A stretch of DNA of 64,000 bases from contig NISF01000002.1 of NCBI GenBank assembly GCA_002270295.1, positions 682,001 to 746,000 on the forward strand. Direction: 5' to 3'. How positions within the stretch are numbered: the first letter of the stretch is position 1; each line of letters begins with the position of its first letter. The DNA is from Enterobacter sp. 10-1 (lineage in GTDB: Bacteria; Pseudomonadota; Gammaproteobacteria; Enterobacterales; Enterobacteriaceae). Below the pieces are notes generated by a model. That model saw only the letters and a program-made list of their open reading frames with translations. It searched no databases and was not told where the DNA came from. Below are positions 45,629-58,508 of the stretch, piece by piece. A program made the translations under genes and the position numbers.

Positions 45629-48319
45629 TTACGCGATGGTACGTTGGATTTCGATGATTTCGAACACTTCGATCATATCGCCAACGCGAACGTCGTTGTA
45701 GTTCTTAACGCCGATACCACATTCCATACCGTTACGGACTTCGTTAACGTCATCTTTGAAGCGGCGCAGGGATTCCAGCTCGCCTTCATAGATAACCACG
45801 TTGTCACGCAGTACGCGGATTGGGTTGTGACGCTTAATCGTGCCTTCGGTAACCATACAGCCCGCGATGGCGCCAAATTTCGGCGATTTGAACACATCAC
45901 GCACTTCAGCCAGACCAATGATCTGCTGTTTCAGTTCCGGAGACAGCATGCCGCTCATTGCTGCTTTAACTTCGTCGATCAGGTTATAGATGACGGAGTA
46001 GTAGCGCAGATCCAGGCTTTCAGATTCAATCACTTTGCGAGCAGATGCATCAGCACGCACGTTGAAGCCAACCAGGATAGCGTTGGATGCCGCAGCCAAG
46101 GTCGCGTCGGTTTCAGTGATACCACCTACGCCAGAACCAATGATCTTCACTTTAACTTCGTCGGTGGACAGTTTCAGTAAAGAGTCAGAGATAGCTTCTA
46201 CAGAGCCCTGAACGTCCGCTTTCAGTACCACGTTCACTTCGTGAACTTCGCCTTCGGTCATGTTAGCGAACATGTTCTCAAGCTTAGACTTCTGCTGACG
46301 CGCCAGTTTGACTTCGCGGAATTTGCCCTGACGATACAGCGCAACTTCACGCGCTTTTTTCTCGTCACGAACAACGGTCACTTCGTCGCCCGCAGCCGGA
46401 ACGCCGGACAGGCCGAGGATTTCAACCGGAATGGACGGACCCGCTTCCAGCACTTCCTGACCCAGTTCGTTACGCATTGCACGAACGCGGCCGTATTCGA
46501 AGCCACACAGAACGATATCGCCCTTGTTCAGAGTACCTTCACGTACCAGAACGGTAGCTACCGGACCACGACCTTTATCCAGGAAGGATTCGATGACCGC
46601 GCCGCTTGCCATACCGTTGCGAACGGCTTTCAGCTCCAGAACTTCAGCCTGCAGCAGAATGGCGTTCAGCAGATCGTCAATACCGGTACCGGCTTTCGCA
46701 GAAACAGGGATGAACTGAGACTCGCCGCCCCACTCTTCCGGCATAACGCCGTACTGAGACAGTTCGGTTTTAACACGGTCCATATCAGCTTCTGGTTTGT
46801 CGATTTTGTTGACCGCAACAACTACCGGCACCTGCGCTGCTTTCGCATGCTGGATAGCTTCGATAGTCTGCGGCATCACGCCATCGTCCGCGGCAACAAC
46901 CAGAACAACGATATCCGTTGCCTGAGCACCACGAGCACGCATCGAGGTAAACGCGGCGTGGCCCGGGGTATCCAGGAAGGTGATCATGCCGTTTTCAGTT
47001 TCAACGTGGTACGCACCGATGTGCTGGGTAATACCACCCGCTTCGCCGGAGGCAACTTTCGTTGAACGGATATAGTCGAGCAGAGAGGTTTTACCGTGGT
47101 CAACGTGACCCATGATGGTCACAACCGGTGCACGGGCTTCTGCCGCGGCGCCGGTATCACGGTCGCTCATTACCGCTTCTTCCAGCTCGTTCTCACGACG
47201 CAGGATAACCTTGTGGCCCATCTCTTCGGCAACCAGCTGTGCGGTTTCCTGGTCGATGACCTGGTTGATGGTCGCCATTGCGCCCAGCTTCATCATCGCT
47301 TTGATGACCTGAGAGCCTTTGACCGCCATCTTGTTAGCCAGATCGCCAACGGTGATGGTTTCGCCAATGATGACGTCACGGTTCACGGCCTGAGCCGGCT
47401 TCTGGAAGCCCTGCTGCAGGGAAGAACCTTTACGCTTGCCGCCTTTACCACCGCGTACGGCCGCACGGGCTTCTTCGCGATCGGCTTTGGATTCAGCGTG
47501 CTTGTTGCCTTTCTTCTGAGGGCGTGCTGCTTTGGCGTTACGGCCACGGCCGCGACCGCCTTCAACTTCACGGTCGTTGTCGTCTTCTGCCTGACGGGCA
47601 TGCTGAGACGTGGTCACGTGATAGTCAGAGGTTTCTTCAGGAGGCGTTTCTGGCGTTTCGGTCCAGTTCTTTTCATTTTCGGCAGCCATACGGCGTGCAT
47701 CGTCCGCCACGCGGCGCGCTTCTTCTTCAAGCTTGCGACGTGCTTCTTCTTCCGATTTACGCTTCAGCTCTGCAGCTTCGTTTTCACGGCGGCTCTTTTC
47801 AGCCTGGGCGGTTTTAGTCATGTCGTCGGTTTGTTGATTGCTCACTTTGTCTTTTTCCGCAGCTTCACGTTTCGCTTTATCAGCGACTTCACGTTTAGCT
47901 TGTTCTGCGGCCTCACGTTCAGCTTTTAATTGCGCCTCTCGCTTAGCCGTTTCTTCAGCTTCACGATGGGCCTGCTCTTCCGCTTCACGCTGCGCCTGCT
48001 CTTCCGCGGCAAGGCGTTCTGCCTCTTGCGGATCGCGTTTCACAAAGGTGCGTTTCTTGCGGACTTCGATTTGTACCGATTTGCTCTTTCCACCGGTACC
48101 TGGAATATTTAACGTGCTGCGCGTTTTGCGCTGCAGCGTCAGCTTGTCGGGCGCCGAGCCGTGTTCACGGTTCAGGTGCGTCAACAAGGTTTGCTTCTCT
48201 TGCGCGGTCACAGAGTCATCGACCGATTTGCGGATCCCTGCATCAGCAAATTGCTGTATCAGGCGATCCACAGAGGTCTGAATCTCTGAGGCCAGCGCTT
48301 TAATGGTCACATCTGTCAT
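45629..48319 (-). CDS. infB: Translation initiation factor IF-2
   Basis: An 896-residue IF-2. The N-terminal third carries an Ala/Glu/Arg-rich coiled-coil region (about 95-215), then the GTPase with G-H-V-D-H-G-K-T (about 405), D-T-P-G-H-A-A-F and N-K-I-D, then the tRNA-binding C-terminal domain. It delivers fMet-tRNA to the 30S P site. In E. coli shorter isoforms arise from internal starts; I have not placed them here. It follows nusA by 24 bases. Confidence 0.97.
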   Translation of the reverse strand: MTDVTIKALASEIQTSVDRLIQQFADAGIRKSVDDSVTAQEKQTLLTHLNREHGSAPDKLTLQRKTRSTLNIPGTGGKSKSVQIEVRKKRTFVKRDPQEAERLAAEEQAQREAEEQAHREAEETAKREAQLKAEREAAEQAKREVADKAKREAAEKDKVSNQQTDDMTKTAQAEKSRRENEAAELKRKSEEEARRKLEEEARRVADDARRMAAENEKNWTETPETPPEETSDYHVTTSQHARQAEDDNDREVEGGRGRGRNAKAARPQKKGNKHAESKADREEARAAVRGGKGGKRKGSSLQQGFQKPAQAVNRDVIIGETITVGDLANKMAVKGSQVIKAMMKLGAMATINQVIDQETAQLVAEEMGHKVILRRENELEEAVMSDRDTGAAAEARAPVVTIMGHVDHGKTSLLDYIRSTKVASGEAGGITQHIGAYHVETENGMITFLDTPGHAAFTSMRARGAQATDIVVLVVAADDGVMPQTIEAIQHAKAAQVPVVVAVNKIDKPEADMDRVKTELSQYGVMPEEWGGESQFIPVSAKAGTGIDDLLNAILLQAEVLELKAVRNGMASGAVIESFLDKGRGPVATVLVREGTLNKGDIVLCGFEYGRVRAMRNELGQEVLEAGPSIPVEILGLSGVPAAGDEVTVVRDEKKAREVALYRQGKFREVKLARQQKSKLENMFANMTEGEVHEVNVVLKADVQGSVEAISDSLLKLSTDEVKVKIIGSGVGGITETDATLAAASNAILVGFNVRADASARKVIESESLDLRYYSVIYNLIDEVKAAMSGMLSPELKQQIIGLAEVRDVFKSPKFGAIAGCMVTEGTIKRHNPIRVLRDNVVIYEGELESLRRFKDDVNEVRNGMECGIGVKNYNDVRVGDMIEVFEIIEIQRTIA

Positions 48320-48343
48320 GCTGTTCCTTCCTGCTACAGTTTA

Positions 48344-49831
48344 TTACGCTTCGTCGCCGAACCAACAAATATTACGGGCGGCCATGATGAGCTCTCCGGC
48401 TTTTTCGTCGGTCAACCCTTCGATATCAGCCAGATCATCAATGCCCTGCTCGGCGAGATCTTCCAGCGTACAAACGCCACGGGCAGCCAGTTTGAAAGCC
48501 ATCAGACGTTCCAGACCTTCCAGATTCAGTAAATCATCGGCAGGTTTAGTCTCTCCCAGGCTTTCTTCCTGAGCCAGCGCCAACGTGGTCAGCGCATTTT
48601 TCGCACGCTCACGAAGTGCTTCAACGGTGGCTTCATCCAGACCGTCGATTTCCAGCAGTTCTTTCACCGGCACATAGGCCAGTTCTTCCAGAGTGGCGAA
48701 ACCTTCTTCAACCAACATCGTAGCGAAATCTTCATCAATATCGAGATACTTGGTGAAAGTATCAATCGCCGCATGGGCTTCAGCCTGATGCTTAGCCTGC
48801 AGGTCATCAACGGTCATCACGTTGAGTTCCCAGCCGCTCAGCTGCGATGCCAGACGCACGTTCTGACCGTTACGGCCGATCGCCTGCGCCAGATTGCCCG
48901 CTTCAACGGCGATATCCATGGTGTGTTTGTCTTCATCCACCACGATAGACGCCACGTCAGCCGGAGCCATCGCGTTAATCACGAACTGCGCCGGGTTATC
49001 ATCCCACAGGACGATATCGATACGCTCGCCGCCCAGTTCGGTAGAAACCGCCTGAACGCGCGCACCGCGCATGCCGACGCAGGCGCCAACCGGATCGATA
49101 CGCTTATCGTTGGTTTTCACCGCGATTTTCGCACGGGAACCCGGATCGCGAGCGGCGGCTTTAATCTCGAGGACTTCTTCACCGATTTCCGGCACCTCAA
49201 TGCGGAACAGTTCGATCAGCATTTCCGGCTTAGAACGGGTAACGAACAGCTGAGCGCCGCGCGCTTCCGGACGTACCGCGTACAGAACGCCGCGAATACG
49301 GTCGCCTGGACGGAAGTTTTCACGCGGCAGCATATCTTCACGCAGGATCACGGCTTCAGCATTGCTGCCCAGATCCAGAGTGATGTTATCGCGGTTCACT
49401 TTTTTCACCACGCCGGTGATGATTTCACCTTCGTGCTCGCGGAACTGATCGACAACCATTGCACGTTCGGCTTCACGTACTTTCTGTACGATAACCTGTT
49501 TTGCCGTTTGCGTGGTGATGCGGTCGAAGGTGACGGATTCAATCTGGTCTTCGACAAAGTCACCAGGATTCATGCTTTCGTCTTCGTAACGCGCCGCTTC
49601 AAGCGTAATTTCGCGAGTCGGCTGGGTAACTTCTTCAACGACCAACCAGCGACGGAAGGTATCAAAATCACCGCTACGACGATCGATGCTCACACGCACG
49701 TCGATCTCTTGTTCGTATTTTTTCTTTGTAGCCGTTGCCAGAGCGCTTTCCAGCGCTTCGAAAATCTTCTCGCGCGGCAGCGCCTTTTCGTTGGAAACGG
49801 CTTCAACAACAGCCAAAATTTCTTTGTTCAT
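48344..49831 (-). CDS. nusA: Transcription termination/antitermination factor NusA
   Basis: A 495-residue NusA with the N-terminal RNA polymerase-binding domain, an S1 domain (about 135-200), two KH domains (about 230-345) and two C-terminal acidic repeats (about 365-420 and 440-495, ending F-G-D-E-A). It controls pausing, termination and antitermination. Same length as in E. coli. It lies between rimP and infB. Confidence 0.97.
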   Translation of the reverse strand: MNKEILAVVEAVSNEKALPREKIFEALESALATATKKKYEQEIDVRVSIDRRSGDFDTFRRWLVVEEVTQPTREITLEAARYEDESMNPGDFVEDQIESVTFDRITTQTAKQVIVQKVREAERAMVVDQFREHEGEIITGVVKKVNRDNITLDLGSNAEAVILREDMLPRENFRPGDRIRGVLYAVRPEARGAQLFVTRSKPEMLIELFRIEVPEIGEEVLEIKAAARDPGSRAKIAVKTNDKRIDPVGACVGMRGARVQAVSTELGGERIDIVLWDDNPAQFVINAMAPADVASIVVDEDKHTMDIAVEAGNLAQAIGRNGQNVRLASQLSGWELNVMTVDDLQAKHQAEAHAAIDTFTKYLDIDEDFATMLVEEGFATLEELAYVPVKELLEIDGLDEATVEALRERAKNALTTLALAQEESLGETKPADDLLNLEGLERLMAFKLAARGVCTLEDLAEQGIDDLADIEGLTDEKAGELIMAARNICWFGDEA

Positions 49832-49858
49832 CGGGGCCTTTCACCTCAATCCAGACTG

Positions 49859-50311
49859 TTAAAAGTGGGGAACCAGGTTCGCCTTCTGGATGTTACTCAG
49901 CGCGAACACTTCATCTTTGCCTTCGACGGTTACCGTGATCATTTCACCATCTACCGCTTTGATAATGCCCTGCCATTTGCGGCGATTTTGAACCGCCATA
50001 CGCAGTACCAGCGAAACTTCCTCACCGGAAAAACGCGCATAGTGTTCGGCGGTAAACATCGGGCGATCGAGACCAGGTGAAGACACTTCCAGGTTATAAG
50101 CAACGGTGATCGGATCTTCGACGTCCATGACAGCACTGACCTGGTGGCTAACATCAGCACAATCATCAACATTGATGCCATTATCACTATCAATATAGAT
50201 GCGCAGTGTGGAAGTGCGACCACGAACGAATTCGATGCCGACCAGCTCAAAGCCAAGCGCTTCAACCGGCGCAGTGAGCATCTCTGTTAATTTTTGCTCT
50301 AATGTGGACAA
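49859..50311 (-). CDS. rimP: Ribosome maturation factor RimP
   Basis: A 150-residue RimP with L-G-F-E-L-V-G-I-E near residue 20 and S-S-P-G-L-D-R-P about 75. It is needed for 30S maturation. The frame starts with TTG at 50311, agreeing with the E. coli protein M-S-T-L-E-Q-K. Other rare starts in frame are GTG 50317 and TTG 50323. It is the first protein gene after metY. Confidence 0.93.
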   Translation of the reverse strand: MSTLEQKLTEMLTAPVEALGFELVGIEFVRGRTSTLRIYIDSDNGINVDDCADVSHQVSAVMDVEDPITVAYNLEVSSPGLDRPMFTAEHYARFSGEEVSLVLRMAVQNRRKWQGIIKAVDGEMITVTVEGKDEVFALSNIQKANLVPHF

Positions 50312-50374
50312 ACCCACCCCCAAGACATAAAAAAAGGGCGTATAGCCCAGTTATTCTGAAGTCAGATAACAAAA

Positions 50375-50394
50375 AACCCCGATAAATCGGGGTT
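50375..50394 (-). terminator. Terminator between metY and rimP
   Basis: AACCCCGAT-TT-ATCGGGGTT on the minus strand forms a 9-bp stem with T-rich flank. In E. coli metY transcripts partly read through into rimP-nusA-infB. Confidence 0.85.
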
Positions 50395-50516
50395 TTAGAT
50401 AACTGAACCCTGCGATCGCAACTGCGATCTGGAACACTTCCAGGAGAATTCTTTCAAATTCGGCTACGAAGGACCAGGTCCTCACAGTATATTTGAAAAA
50501 GTACTCAAAGGGAAAG

Positions 50517-50593
<77 letters not shown>

Positions 50594-50608
50594 CCTGAAA
50601 CGTGGCAT

Positions 50609-50636
50609 ATTTTACTCTTATTGAGCAAAAGACGCA
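50609..50636 (-). promoter_or_regulatory. metY promoter
   Basis: On the minus strand TTGCGT and TAAAAT are separated by 17 bases, about 16 bases before the mature tRNA 5' end. Confidence 0.72.
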
Positions 50637-50814
50637 AATACTGCTGGGATTTGGTACCGAGGACGGGACATAAAATCGTGGTAAAGTGTATTGATAAACC
50701 CTATATTTTGTCAACATGTATTTCACATTGCCCGCTTCCCGTTTGTGCTGGCATTTCGCCCTTTTTTAGCAAAAAAGTAATGAATCACTTCCTGTCATCC
50801 ATAAAAGATGATTA

Positions 50815-50850
50815 AATGAAAACTCATAATTAATGCATAAACATGCAATA
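50815..50850. promoter_or_regulatory. Candidate ArgR boxes upstream of argG
   Basis: Two adjacent imperfect palindromes, AATGAAAACTCATAAT (50815-50830) and TAATGCATAAACATGCAATA (50831-50850), resemble paired ARG boxes about 200 bases before argG. Arginine repression of argG is established in enterics. The match is by eye. Confidence 0.5.
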
Positions 50851-50944
50851 GGGACATATCCCATTTGACGTAATTTTTACGCCACCTTGGCATGGAGAGC
50901 GCGAGAAGACCGGCGTGTATGGTTATACATAAAGGTTTTTAAGC

Positions 50945-52388
<1,444 letters not shown>

Positions 52389-52409
52389 TCTAACTTCATC
52401 TCCTCTTTC

Positions 52410-52436
52410 AGCCGACGCTAATCCGTCGGCTTTTTT
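52410..52436 (+). terminator. Terminator of argG
   Basis: AGCCGACG and CGTCGGCT pair with a 6-base loop and are followed by TTTTTT, 22 bases after argG. Confidence 0.92.
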
Positions 52437-52489
52437 CTTTCCCCAGAATTGCGCCATAAAACCTGGGGCCCATAATTTTACCGGCCGCA

Positions 52490-52743
52490 GTATCTAATAA
52501 TCATTGCCTATGTCAGACCACCGCGGGAGATTGATCGCCTGCTGGCGACGCTTGAACCTTACGCTACCAAACGGACGGCCTTCAGTACCTTATCGATCTC
52601 TTCATTAACCCGGCAACGGTTAACAGCCTGCAATGCTGCATGGCGTTACCCACCTCTTATAAATAGATGAGCGCGACTTTAGCGACCTGGATGGGATCAA
52701 GGCCAGCGGAGAGTTATTTATAAATAAACAGCCGTCGATTTAA
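52490..52743 (+). pseudogene. Decayed coding remnant after argG, unidentified
   Basis: This stretch has coding-like pieces in shifting frames: R-P-P-R-E-I-D-R-L-L-A-T-L-E-P-Y-A near 52520, then D-G-L-Q-Y-L-I-D-L-F-I-N-P-A-T about 52580, then D-F-S-D-L-D-G-I-K-A-S-G-E-L-F ending in a TAA at 52742. No start, no intact frame. I do not recognise the parent gene. It occupies most of the 398-base gap between argG and leuU. Confidence 0.5.
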
Positions 52744-52746
52744 GGC

Positions 52747-52779
52747 AAAAAAAAAGACGCTTTTCAGCGTCTTTTTTTT
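52747..52779. terminator. Bidirectional terminator near leuU
   Basis: AAAAAAGACGCT-TTTC-AGCGTCTTTTTT is a perfect stem with A and T tracts, so it can end the leuU transcript on the minus strand and the argG-side remnant on the plus strand. Confidence 0.9.
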
Positions 52780-52786
52780 GGAATAT

Positions 52787-52873
52787 TGGTACCGAGGATG
52801 GGACTCGAACCCACAAGCCCGTTAGGGCACTACCACCTCAAGGTAGCGTGTCTACCAATTCCACCACCTCGGT
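52787..52873 (-). tRNA. leuU: tRNA-Leu (GAG)
   Basis: The 87-base minus-strand sequence begins ACCGAGGTGGTGGAATTGG and ends CCTCGGTACCA, with the anticodon loop TTGAGGT (GAG) and a long variable arm. The acceptor stem starts with A1 paired to U72; the E. coli gene has G at position 1 (a G-U pair). It is downstream of secG as in E. coli. ORFs across it are spurious. Confidence 0.95.
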
Positions 52874-52887
52874 ACAGATACTACTTA

Positions 52888-53217
52888 TCAGTGCGGGATA
52901 TCGCTGCTCGGCTGCGCCGGCGCTGCTGGCTGAGTCTGCTCGGATTTCGGCGCGCTCAGATTATCCCACTCACTTCCTTTACTGGTCTTGTTGCTGTTGA
53001 TATTGCCCAGCACCAAACTAATGATGAAGAACAACGCAGCCAGAATACCGGTCATGCGGGTCATGAAGTTACCAGAACCGCTGGAACCGAACAACGTGCC
53101 GGAAGCGCCTGCTCCGAACGAGGCTCCCATATCAGCGCCTTTACCTTGCTGCAGCATGATCAGACCAACAAGGCCAATCGCCACAATAAGGAAAACAACT
53201 AAAAGAGCTTCTTGCAT
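52888..53217 (-). CDS. secG: Preprotein translocase subunit SecG
   Basis: A 109-residue protein with two membrane helices (about 2-22 and 53-72) and G-K-G-A-D-M-G-A-S-F-G-A-G between them, then a polar Q/P/S-rich tail. It joins SecYE in the inner membrane and assists SecA-driven export. I chose ATG 53217 (M-Q-E-A-L-L-V-V-F-L). It is linked to leuU 14 bases downstream. Confidence 0.95.
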   Translation of the reverse strand: MQEALLVVFLIVAIGLVGLIMLQQGKGADMGASFGAGASGTLFGSSGSGNFMTRMTGILAALFFIISLVLGNINSNKTSKGSEWDNLSAPKSEQTQPAAPAQPSSDIPH

Positions 53218-53401
53218 AATCAACCTGTTCCTTGCGGATTCGCCGCATACCAATTGCTTCGACCAATAAAGCGGGACGCATTAACGTTTCCCACTGAAGC
53301 GGGTGTGAATACTAACCAAAGCGAATGACCTTCGCAAGGGCAATTTCGACGCATTGTATCAACTGCAGAAAAAAACAGCAAAAAACCGTTTATTGGCAAT
53401 T

Positions 53402-53427
53402 AAAAAAGCGGCAAGCGCCGCCTTTTT
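53402..53427 (-). terminator. Terminator of glmM
   Basis: On the minus strand a GCGGC-GCTT-GCCGC stem is framed by AAAAAG and TTTTTTA, about 25 bases after glmM. Confidence 0.85.
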
Positions 53428-53446
53428 AATCACTTAGCGCCACAAG

Positions 53447-54784
53447 CTATGCGTTTTTAACCGCATCAGCGATGCGGTGAGCGAATTCGTGCACCTGCTC
53501 TTCGTGCTCGCCTTCAACCATCACGCGAATCAACGGCTCGGTGCCGGATTTACGTAGCAGCACCCGGCCGCGTTTACCCAACGCCGCCTCAACCTCTGCG
53601 GTGACCGCTTTTACGTTCTCATGCTCAAGCGGATTGCTGCTGCTATCGGTAAAGCGCACGTTGACCAGAATCTGCGGGAACATCTTCACGCCGCTACACA
53701 GATCGTGCAGGCTCATATGGTTACGTACCATAGCGGCAACGACCTGCAGGCTTGCAACAATGCCGTCGCCGGTCGTCGTCTTATCCAGCAGGATAACGTG
53801 GCCGGAGTTTTCGGCGCCAATACGCCAGCCTTTCTCCTGCATTTTCTCCAGCACATAGCGGTCGCCCACTTTTGCGCGAGCAAACGGGATGCCCAGCTGT
53901 TTGAGCGCCAGCTCCAGTCCCATATTACTCATTAGCGTGCCCACGGCGCCGCCGCGCAGCTGGCCCTGACGCAGGCCTTCGCGGGCAATGATGTAGAGAA
54001 TCTGGTCGCCATCGACCTTATTGCCTTCATGGTCGACCATAATGACGCGGTCGCCATCGCCGTCGTAGGCAATGCCCAAATCGGCCTTTTCCGCCAGCAC
54101 CCGAGCCTGTAGGGCCCGAACATCGGTGGCTCCGACCTCTTCGTTGATATTAAGGCCGTTGGGCTCACAGCCCATGGCAATAACCTGTGCCCCGAGCTCG
54201 CGGAAGACGTTAGGCGCAATGTGGTAGGTCGCGCCGTGGGCGCAGTCGACAACCACCTTCAGCTCGTTCAGGCTCAGCTCATTCGGGAAAGTGCCTTTGC
54301 AGAACTCGATGTAGCGGCCGGCAGCATCGACAATCCGGCTGGCTTTGCCTAGTTCAGCGGAATCGACGCAGGTCAGCTCTTTCTCCATCTCGGCTTCAAT
54401 CGCTTCTTCGACGTTATCCGGCAGCTTAGTGCCTTCAATAGAAAAGAACTTGATACCGTTATCGTAGAAAGGGTTATGCGACGCTGAAATGACGATCCCG
54501 GCCTCCGCGCGGAAAGCACGGGTCAGATAAGCCACCGCCGGCGTTGGCATTGGGCCAGTGAATGAGGCGGAGAGACCGGCTGCGGCCAGGCCTGCTTCGA
54601 GGGCCGACTCCAGCATATAGCCAGAGATGCGGGTATCTTTACCGATAATGATTTTACGCGAACCGTGACGCGCGAGAACTTTTCCTGCAGCCCAGCCCAG
54701 TTTAAGCACAAATTCCGGCGTAATTGGCGCATCGCCAACGCGGCCACGGATACCATCGGTGCCAAAATACTTACGGTTACTCAT
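53447..54784 (-). CDS. glmM: Phosphoglucosamine mutase GlmM
   Basis: A 445-residue alpha-phosphohexomutase. The phosphoserine is in [11 protein letters not shown] (about residue 102), the metal site in D-G-D-G-D-R (about 243) and the sugar/phosphate loop in [10 protein letters not shown] (about 410). It interconverts glucosamine-6- and -1-phosphate for UDP-GlcNAc. Its ATG overlaps the folP stop by 8 bases. Confidence 0.97.
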   Translation of the reverse strand: MSNRKYFGTDGIRGRVGDAPITPEFVLKLGWAAGKVLARHGSRKIIIGKDTRISGYMLESALEAGLAAAGLSASFTGPMPTPAVAYLTRAFRAEAGIVISASHNPFYDNGIKFFSIEGTKLPDNVEEAIEAEMEKELTCVDSAELGKASRIVDAAGRYIEFCKGTFPNELSLNELKVVVDCAHGATYHIAPNVFRELGAQVIAMGCEPNGLNINEEVGATDVRALQARVLAEKADLGIAYDGDGDRVIMVDHEGNKVDGDQILYIIAREGLRQGQLRGGAVGTLMSNMGLELALKQLGIPFARAKVGDRYVLEKMQEKGWRIGAENSGHVILLDKTTTGDGIVASLQVVAAMVRNHMSLHDLCSGVKMFPQILVNVRFTDSSSNPLEHENVKAVTAEVEAALGKRGRVLLRKSGTEPLIRVMVEGEHEEQVHEFAHRIADAVKNA

Positions 54785-55625
54785 AACGTTTATTTTCCTT
54801 TGTGGCCAGTGTGGCTTCCACCACGCGCAGCGCTTCTACCGTTTCTTTGACGTCATGGACGCGAACTATCTGCGCGCCCTGCATCGCCGCAATTACTGCG
54901 CAAGCCAGGCTACCGCTGAGGCGCTCCGTCGGCCCAACGTTCAGTAACTGGCCGACCATCGACTTACGCGACATGCCTACCAACAGCGGGAGACCAAAAT
55001 GATGGAACTCACCGAGTCGAGCAAGCAGCTCATAATTATGGGAAAGATTTTTACCGAAACCGAATCCTGGGTCGAGCAACAATTTATCTTTTGCGATCCC
55101 AGCCCGCTCGCAGCGCACGATATGCTCCGTGAAAAAACGCGTCACATCGGCGAAGACGTCTTCATACTTCGGCGCAGCCTGCATGGTTTTCGGCTGCCCC
55201 TGCATATGCATCAGACACACCGGTAGCCCGGTCTCTGCCGCCGCCTCCAGCGCGCCTGGCTCCGTTAACGAACGGATATCGTTGATGATATGCGCCCCTA
55301 CCCGTGCGGCCTCACGGATCACTTCAGGCTTCGACGTATCGACCGAAATCCACACCTCAAAACGCTGAGCAATGGCTTCCACAACCGGGATCACTCGCGC
55401 CAGCTCTTCCTCAACGCTGACATCCAGAGCTCCCGGACGCGTCGATTCGCCGCCGATATCAATGATAGTCGCGCCGGCATTAATCATCAGATTGGCGTGC
55501 TTCACCGCGTCTACCAGCGAATTGTGCGTCCCGCCGTCGGAGAAGGAGTCTGGCGTAACGTTAAGGATACCCATCACGTGCGGGTGGGTGAGATCGAGGG
55601 TTGAGCCCTGGGCTACAAGTTTCAT
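54777..55625 (-). CDS. folP: Dihydropteroate synthase
   Basis: A 282-residue TIM-barrel enzyme with [11 protein letters not shown] (about 22), G-G-E-S-T-R-P-G (about 58) and D-P-G-F-G-F-G-K (about 185). It joins p-aminobenzoate and dihydropterin pyrophosphate and is the sulfonamide target. I chose ATG 55625, matching the E. coli length; a GTG lies one codon upstream. It shares an operon with ftsH and glmM. Confidence 0.96.
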   Translation of the reverse strand: MKLVAQGSTLDLTHPHVMGILNVTPDSFSDGGTHNSLVDAVKHANLMINAGATIIDIGGESTRPGALDVSVEEELARVIPVVEAIAQRFEVWISVDTSKPEVIREAARVGAHIINDIRSLTEPGALEAAAETGLPVCLMHMQGQPKTMQAAPKYEDVFADVTRFFTEHIVRCERAGIAKDKLLLDPGFGFGKNLSHNYELLARLGEFHHFGLPLLVGMSRKSMVGQLLNVGPTERLSGSLACAVIAAMQGAQIVRVHDVKETVEALRVVEATLATKENKRYE

Positions 55626-55664
55626 CACGAGATCCCTGAATCAGGAGAGATTAATAAAAAGAAA

Positions 55665-55690
55665 AACCCCAGAGCGGACGCCCCAGGGTT
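55665..55690 (-). terminator. Hairpin between ftsH and folP
   Basis: On the minus strand AACCC ... GGGTT encloses a GGGC/GCTC stem and is followed by TTTTTC. It probably terminates part of ftsH transcription. Confidence 0.75.
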
Positions 55691-55723
55691 TAGATATGCA
55701 CAACCACATCAACAGCGGCTAAC

Positions 55724-57664
55724 TTATTTGTCGCCTAACTGCTCTGACATCGTGTTACCCGGGTTTGGCGTACGCGGTTCGTCGACCGGACGCGGCGCAC
55801 TCGGGGTGCCGTTATTGCCAGAATTGTTGGTGCCAGGATCTTCCCAACCAGCCGGCGGACGAACGTCACGACGTGCCATCAGGTCATCAATCTGCGGTGC
55901 ATCGATGGTCTCATATTTCATGAGCGCATCTTTCATCGAATGCAGAATATCCAGATTGTCATTGAGGATCTGACGGGCGCGGTTGTAGTTACGCTCAACC
56001 AGTGATTTCACTTCCTGGTCGATGATACGCGCGGTCTCATCGGACATATGCTTCGCTTTCGCTACGCTACGTCCCAGGAATACTTCACCCTCTTCTTCCG
56101 CATACAGCAGCGGACCGAGTTTGTCGGAGAAGCCCCACTGAGTCACCATGTTACGTGCCAGGTTGGTCGCGACTTTGATGTCGTTCGACGCGCCGGTAGA
56201 AACATGCTCTACGCCGTAGATAATCTCTTCTGCCAGACGGCCGCCGTACAGGGTCGAAATCTGGCTTTCCAGCTTCTGACGGCTGGCGCTGATTGCATCG
56301 CCTTCCGGCAGGAAGAACGTGACGCCCAGCGCGCGGCCGCGCGGAATAATAGTGACCTTATGCACCGGATCGTGTTCCGGCACCAGGCGACCGATAATCG
56401 CATGGCCTGCTTCGTGGTAAGCGGTCGACTCTTTCTGCGCTTCCGTCATCACCATGGAGCGACGTTCCGCACCCATCATGATTTTGTCTTTTGCCTTTTC
56501 GAACTCAACCATCGATACCACACGCTTGTTGCCACGGGCAGCAAACAGAGCGGCTTCGTTCACCAGGTTCGCCAGGTCAGCACCAGAGAAGCCCGGGGTA
56601 CCACGCGCGATGATTGCCGCATCGATATCAGGCGACAGCGGAACGCGACGCATATGAACTTTCAGGATCTGCTCACGGCCGCGGACATCCGGCAGACCAA
56701 CGACAACCTGACGGTCGAAGCGGCCCGGACGCAGCAGCGCAGGGTCCAGAACGTCCGGACGGTTTGTTGCGGCGATAACGATAATACCTTCGTTACCTTC
56801 GAAACCATCCATCTCAACCAGCATCTGGTTCAGCGTCTGCTCACGCTCATCGTGACCACCGCCCAGACCAGCGCCACGCTGGCGACCGACGGCGTCGATT
56901 TCATCGATGAAGATAATGCACGGAGCCGCTTTCTTAGCCTGTTCAAACATGTCGCGCACGCGAGATGCGCCAACACCGACAAACATTTCTACGAAGTCAG
57001 AACCGGAAATTGTAAAGAACGGCACTTTCGCTTCACCGGCGATCGCTTTCGCCAGCAGCGTTTTACCCGTACCCGGAGGGCCGACCATCAGGACGCCTTT
57101 CGGGATTTTACCGCCCAGCTTCTGGAAACGGCTCGGCTCACGCAGATACTCCACCAGTTCGGCCACTTCATCTTTCGCTTCATCGCAGCCCGCGACATCA
57201 GCAAAAGTGGTTTTGATCTGGTCTTCCGTCAGCATACGGGCTTTGCTTTTGCCGAAGGACATCGCGCCCTTTCCGCCGCCGCCCTGCATTTGCCGCATAA
57301 AGAAGATCCAGACGCCGATCAGCAACAGCATCGGGAACCAGGAAATAAAGATGGAAGCCAGCAGGCTCGGCTCTTCCGGCGGTTCGCCAACCACTTTGAC
57401 GTTTTTCGTCAACAGGTTATCGAGCAGCTTCGGATCGTTAACCGGAATGTAAGTCGTGTAACGGTTACTATCTTTCTTGGTAACGTTGATCTCACGTCCG
57501 TTGATACGCGCTTCGCGAACCTGGTCCTGATTGACCTCTTGCAGGAAGGTAGAATAATCCACCTTACGGCCATTAGACTCGCTGGGCCCAAAGCTCTGGA
57601 ATACTGACATCAGCACGACGGCAATGACCAGCCAGAGTATTAGGTTTTTCGCCATGTCACTCAA
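55724..57664 (-). CDS. ftsH: ATP-dependent membrane protease FtsH
   Basis: A 646-residue AAA+ protease with two N-terminal membrane helices (about 8-26 and 103-123), Walker A G-P-P-G-T-G-K-T about 195, Walker B I-I-F-I-D-E-I-D, and zinc site H-E-A-G-H about 417. It removes LpxC, sigma-32 and faulty membrane proteins. Two starts are plausible: TTG 57664 has good spacing to AAGAGG, and ATG 57655 gives the 643-residue form closer to common annotation. Confidence 0.96.
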   Translation of the reverse strand: MSDMAKNLILWLVIAVVLMSVFQSFGPSESNGRKVDYSTFLQEVNQDQVREARINGREINVTKKDSNRYTTYIPVNDPKLLDNLLTKNVKVVGEPPEEPSLLASIFISWFPMLLLIGVWIFFMRQMQGGGGKGAMSFGKSKARMLTEDQIKTTFADVAGCDEAKDEVAELVEYLREPSRFQKLGGKIPKGVLMVGPPGTGKTLLAKAIAGEAKVPFFTISGSDFVEMFVGVGASRVRDMFEQAKKAAPCIIFIDEIDAVGRQRGAGLGGGHDEREQTLNQMLVEMDGFEGNEGIIVIAATNRPDVLDPALLRPGRFDRQVVVGLPDVRGREQILKVHMRRVPLSPDIDAAIIARGTPGFSGADLANLVNEAALFAARGNKRVVSMVEFEKAKDKIMMGAERRSMVMTEAQKESTAYHEAGHAIIGRLVPEHDPVHKVTIIPRGRALGVTFFLPEGDAISASRQKLESQISTLYGGRLAEEIIYGVEHVSTGASNDIKVATNLARNMVTQWGFSDKLGPLLYAEEEGEVFLGRSVAKAKHMSDETARIIDQEVKSLVERNYNRARQILNDNLDILHSMKDALMKYETIDAPQIDDLMARRDVRPPAGWEDPGTNNSGNNGTPSAPRPVDEPRTPNPGNTMSEQLGDK

Positions 57665-57754
57665 GGGATTAACCTCTTATTACAACTGTGTTAAAAACAG
57701 CGTCAGGATACTCTATATCCAGTTTCTTTCAAACTTTCGTTTGAAATCTACCGG

Positions 57755-58384
57755 TTATGGTTTTCGCCCGGTCGCTACAATGTACACTTCACGCGAACGA
57801 GCACGGGAAGAGTCCGGCTTACGAACTTTGACCTTCGTAAACAGGGAGCGAATTTCTCTTAGATACTCATCGAAGCCTTCGCCCTGGAACACCTTAACTA
57901 CAAAACTACCACCTGGCGCTAATACATCACGAGCCATTCCAAGCGCCAGTTCCACCAAATACATGGCCCGGGGGATATCCACCGCCGGTGTTCCGCACAT
58001 GTTTGGCGCCATATCGGACATGACAACTTGTACTTTACTGTCACCTACGCGCTCAAGTAACGCTTTCAGGACTAATTCATCACGAAAGTCGCCCTGAAGG
58101 AAGTCCACACCAACGATTGGATCCATCGGTAAAAGATCGCAAGCGATGATGCGGCCGCTGTTTCCGATCTGCGTGACCGCATATTGCGACCAGCCTCCGG
58201 GTGCAGCACCGAGGTCAACAATCGTCATCCCCGGCTTAAAAATCTTGTCACTCTGCTGTATTTCATCAAGTTTAAACCAGGCTCGGGAACGTAACCCCTT
58301 TTTCTGTGCCTGGAGAACATATTTATCGCTAAAGTGTTCCTGAAGCCAGCGGCTGGAACTGGCAGAACGCTTTTTACCTGTCAT
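57755..58384 (-). CDS. rlmE: 23S rRNA 2'-O-uridine methyltransferase RlmE (RrmJ)
   Basis: A 209-residue methyltransferase. The SAM site is [13 protein letters not shown] (about 58-70), and the K-D-K catalytic residues lie near 38, 124 (M-S-D-M-A-P-N) and 164 ([10 protein letters not shown]). It methylates U2552 in the ribosomal A-loop and is heat-shock inducible with ftsH in E. coli. It is divergent from yhbY. Confidence 0.96.
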   Translation of the reverse strand: MTGKKRSASSSRWLQEHFSDKYVLQAQKKGLRSRAWFKLDEIQQSDKIFKPGMTIVDLGAAPGGWSQYAVTQIGNSGRIIACDLLPMDPIVGVDFLQGDFRDELVLKALLERVGDSKVQVVMSDMAPNMCGTPAVDIPRAMYLVELALGMARDVLAPGGSFVVKVFQGEGFDEYLREIRSLFTKVKVRKPDSSRARSREVYIVATGRKP

Positions 58385-58508
58385 TTAACATTCCCATTTC
58401 GGGTTCATCATACTTTGCGACGTAAAAATCGACACTGTAGTTTGGCGATATATGGGAGATGGCGGTAGAATGAACCGTTTTCAATCCCAACGTAAGCAAA
58501 AAAATACG

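Noticed and set aside
48773..50080. 435-residue ORF opposite nusA and rimP
   Set aside because: Spans two real genes on the other strand and shows no recognisable domain.
52786..53202. 138-residue plus-strand ORF over leuU and secG
   Set aside because: It reads through a tRNA gene and the reverse of secG.
56048..57607. 519-residue ORF opposite ftsH
   Set aside because: Antisense shadow; rich in His, Arg and Gln as expected from the reverse of ftsH codons, with no family motif.
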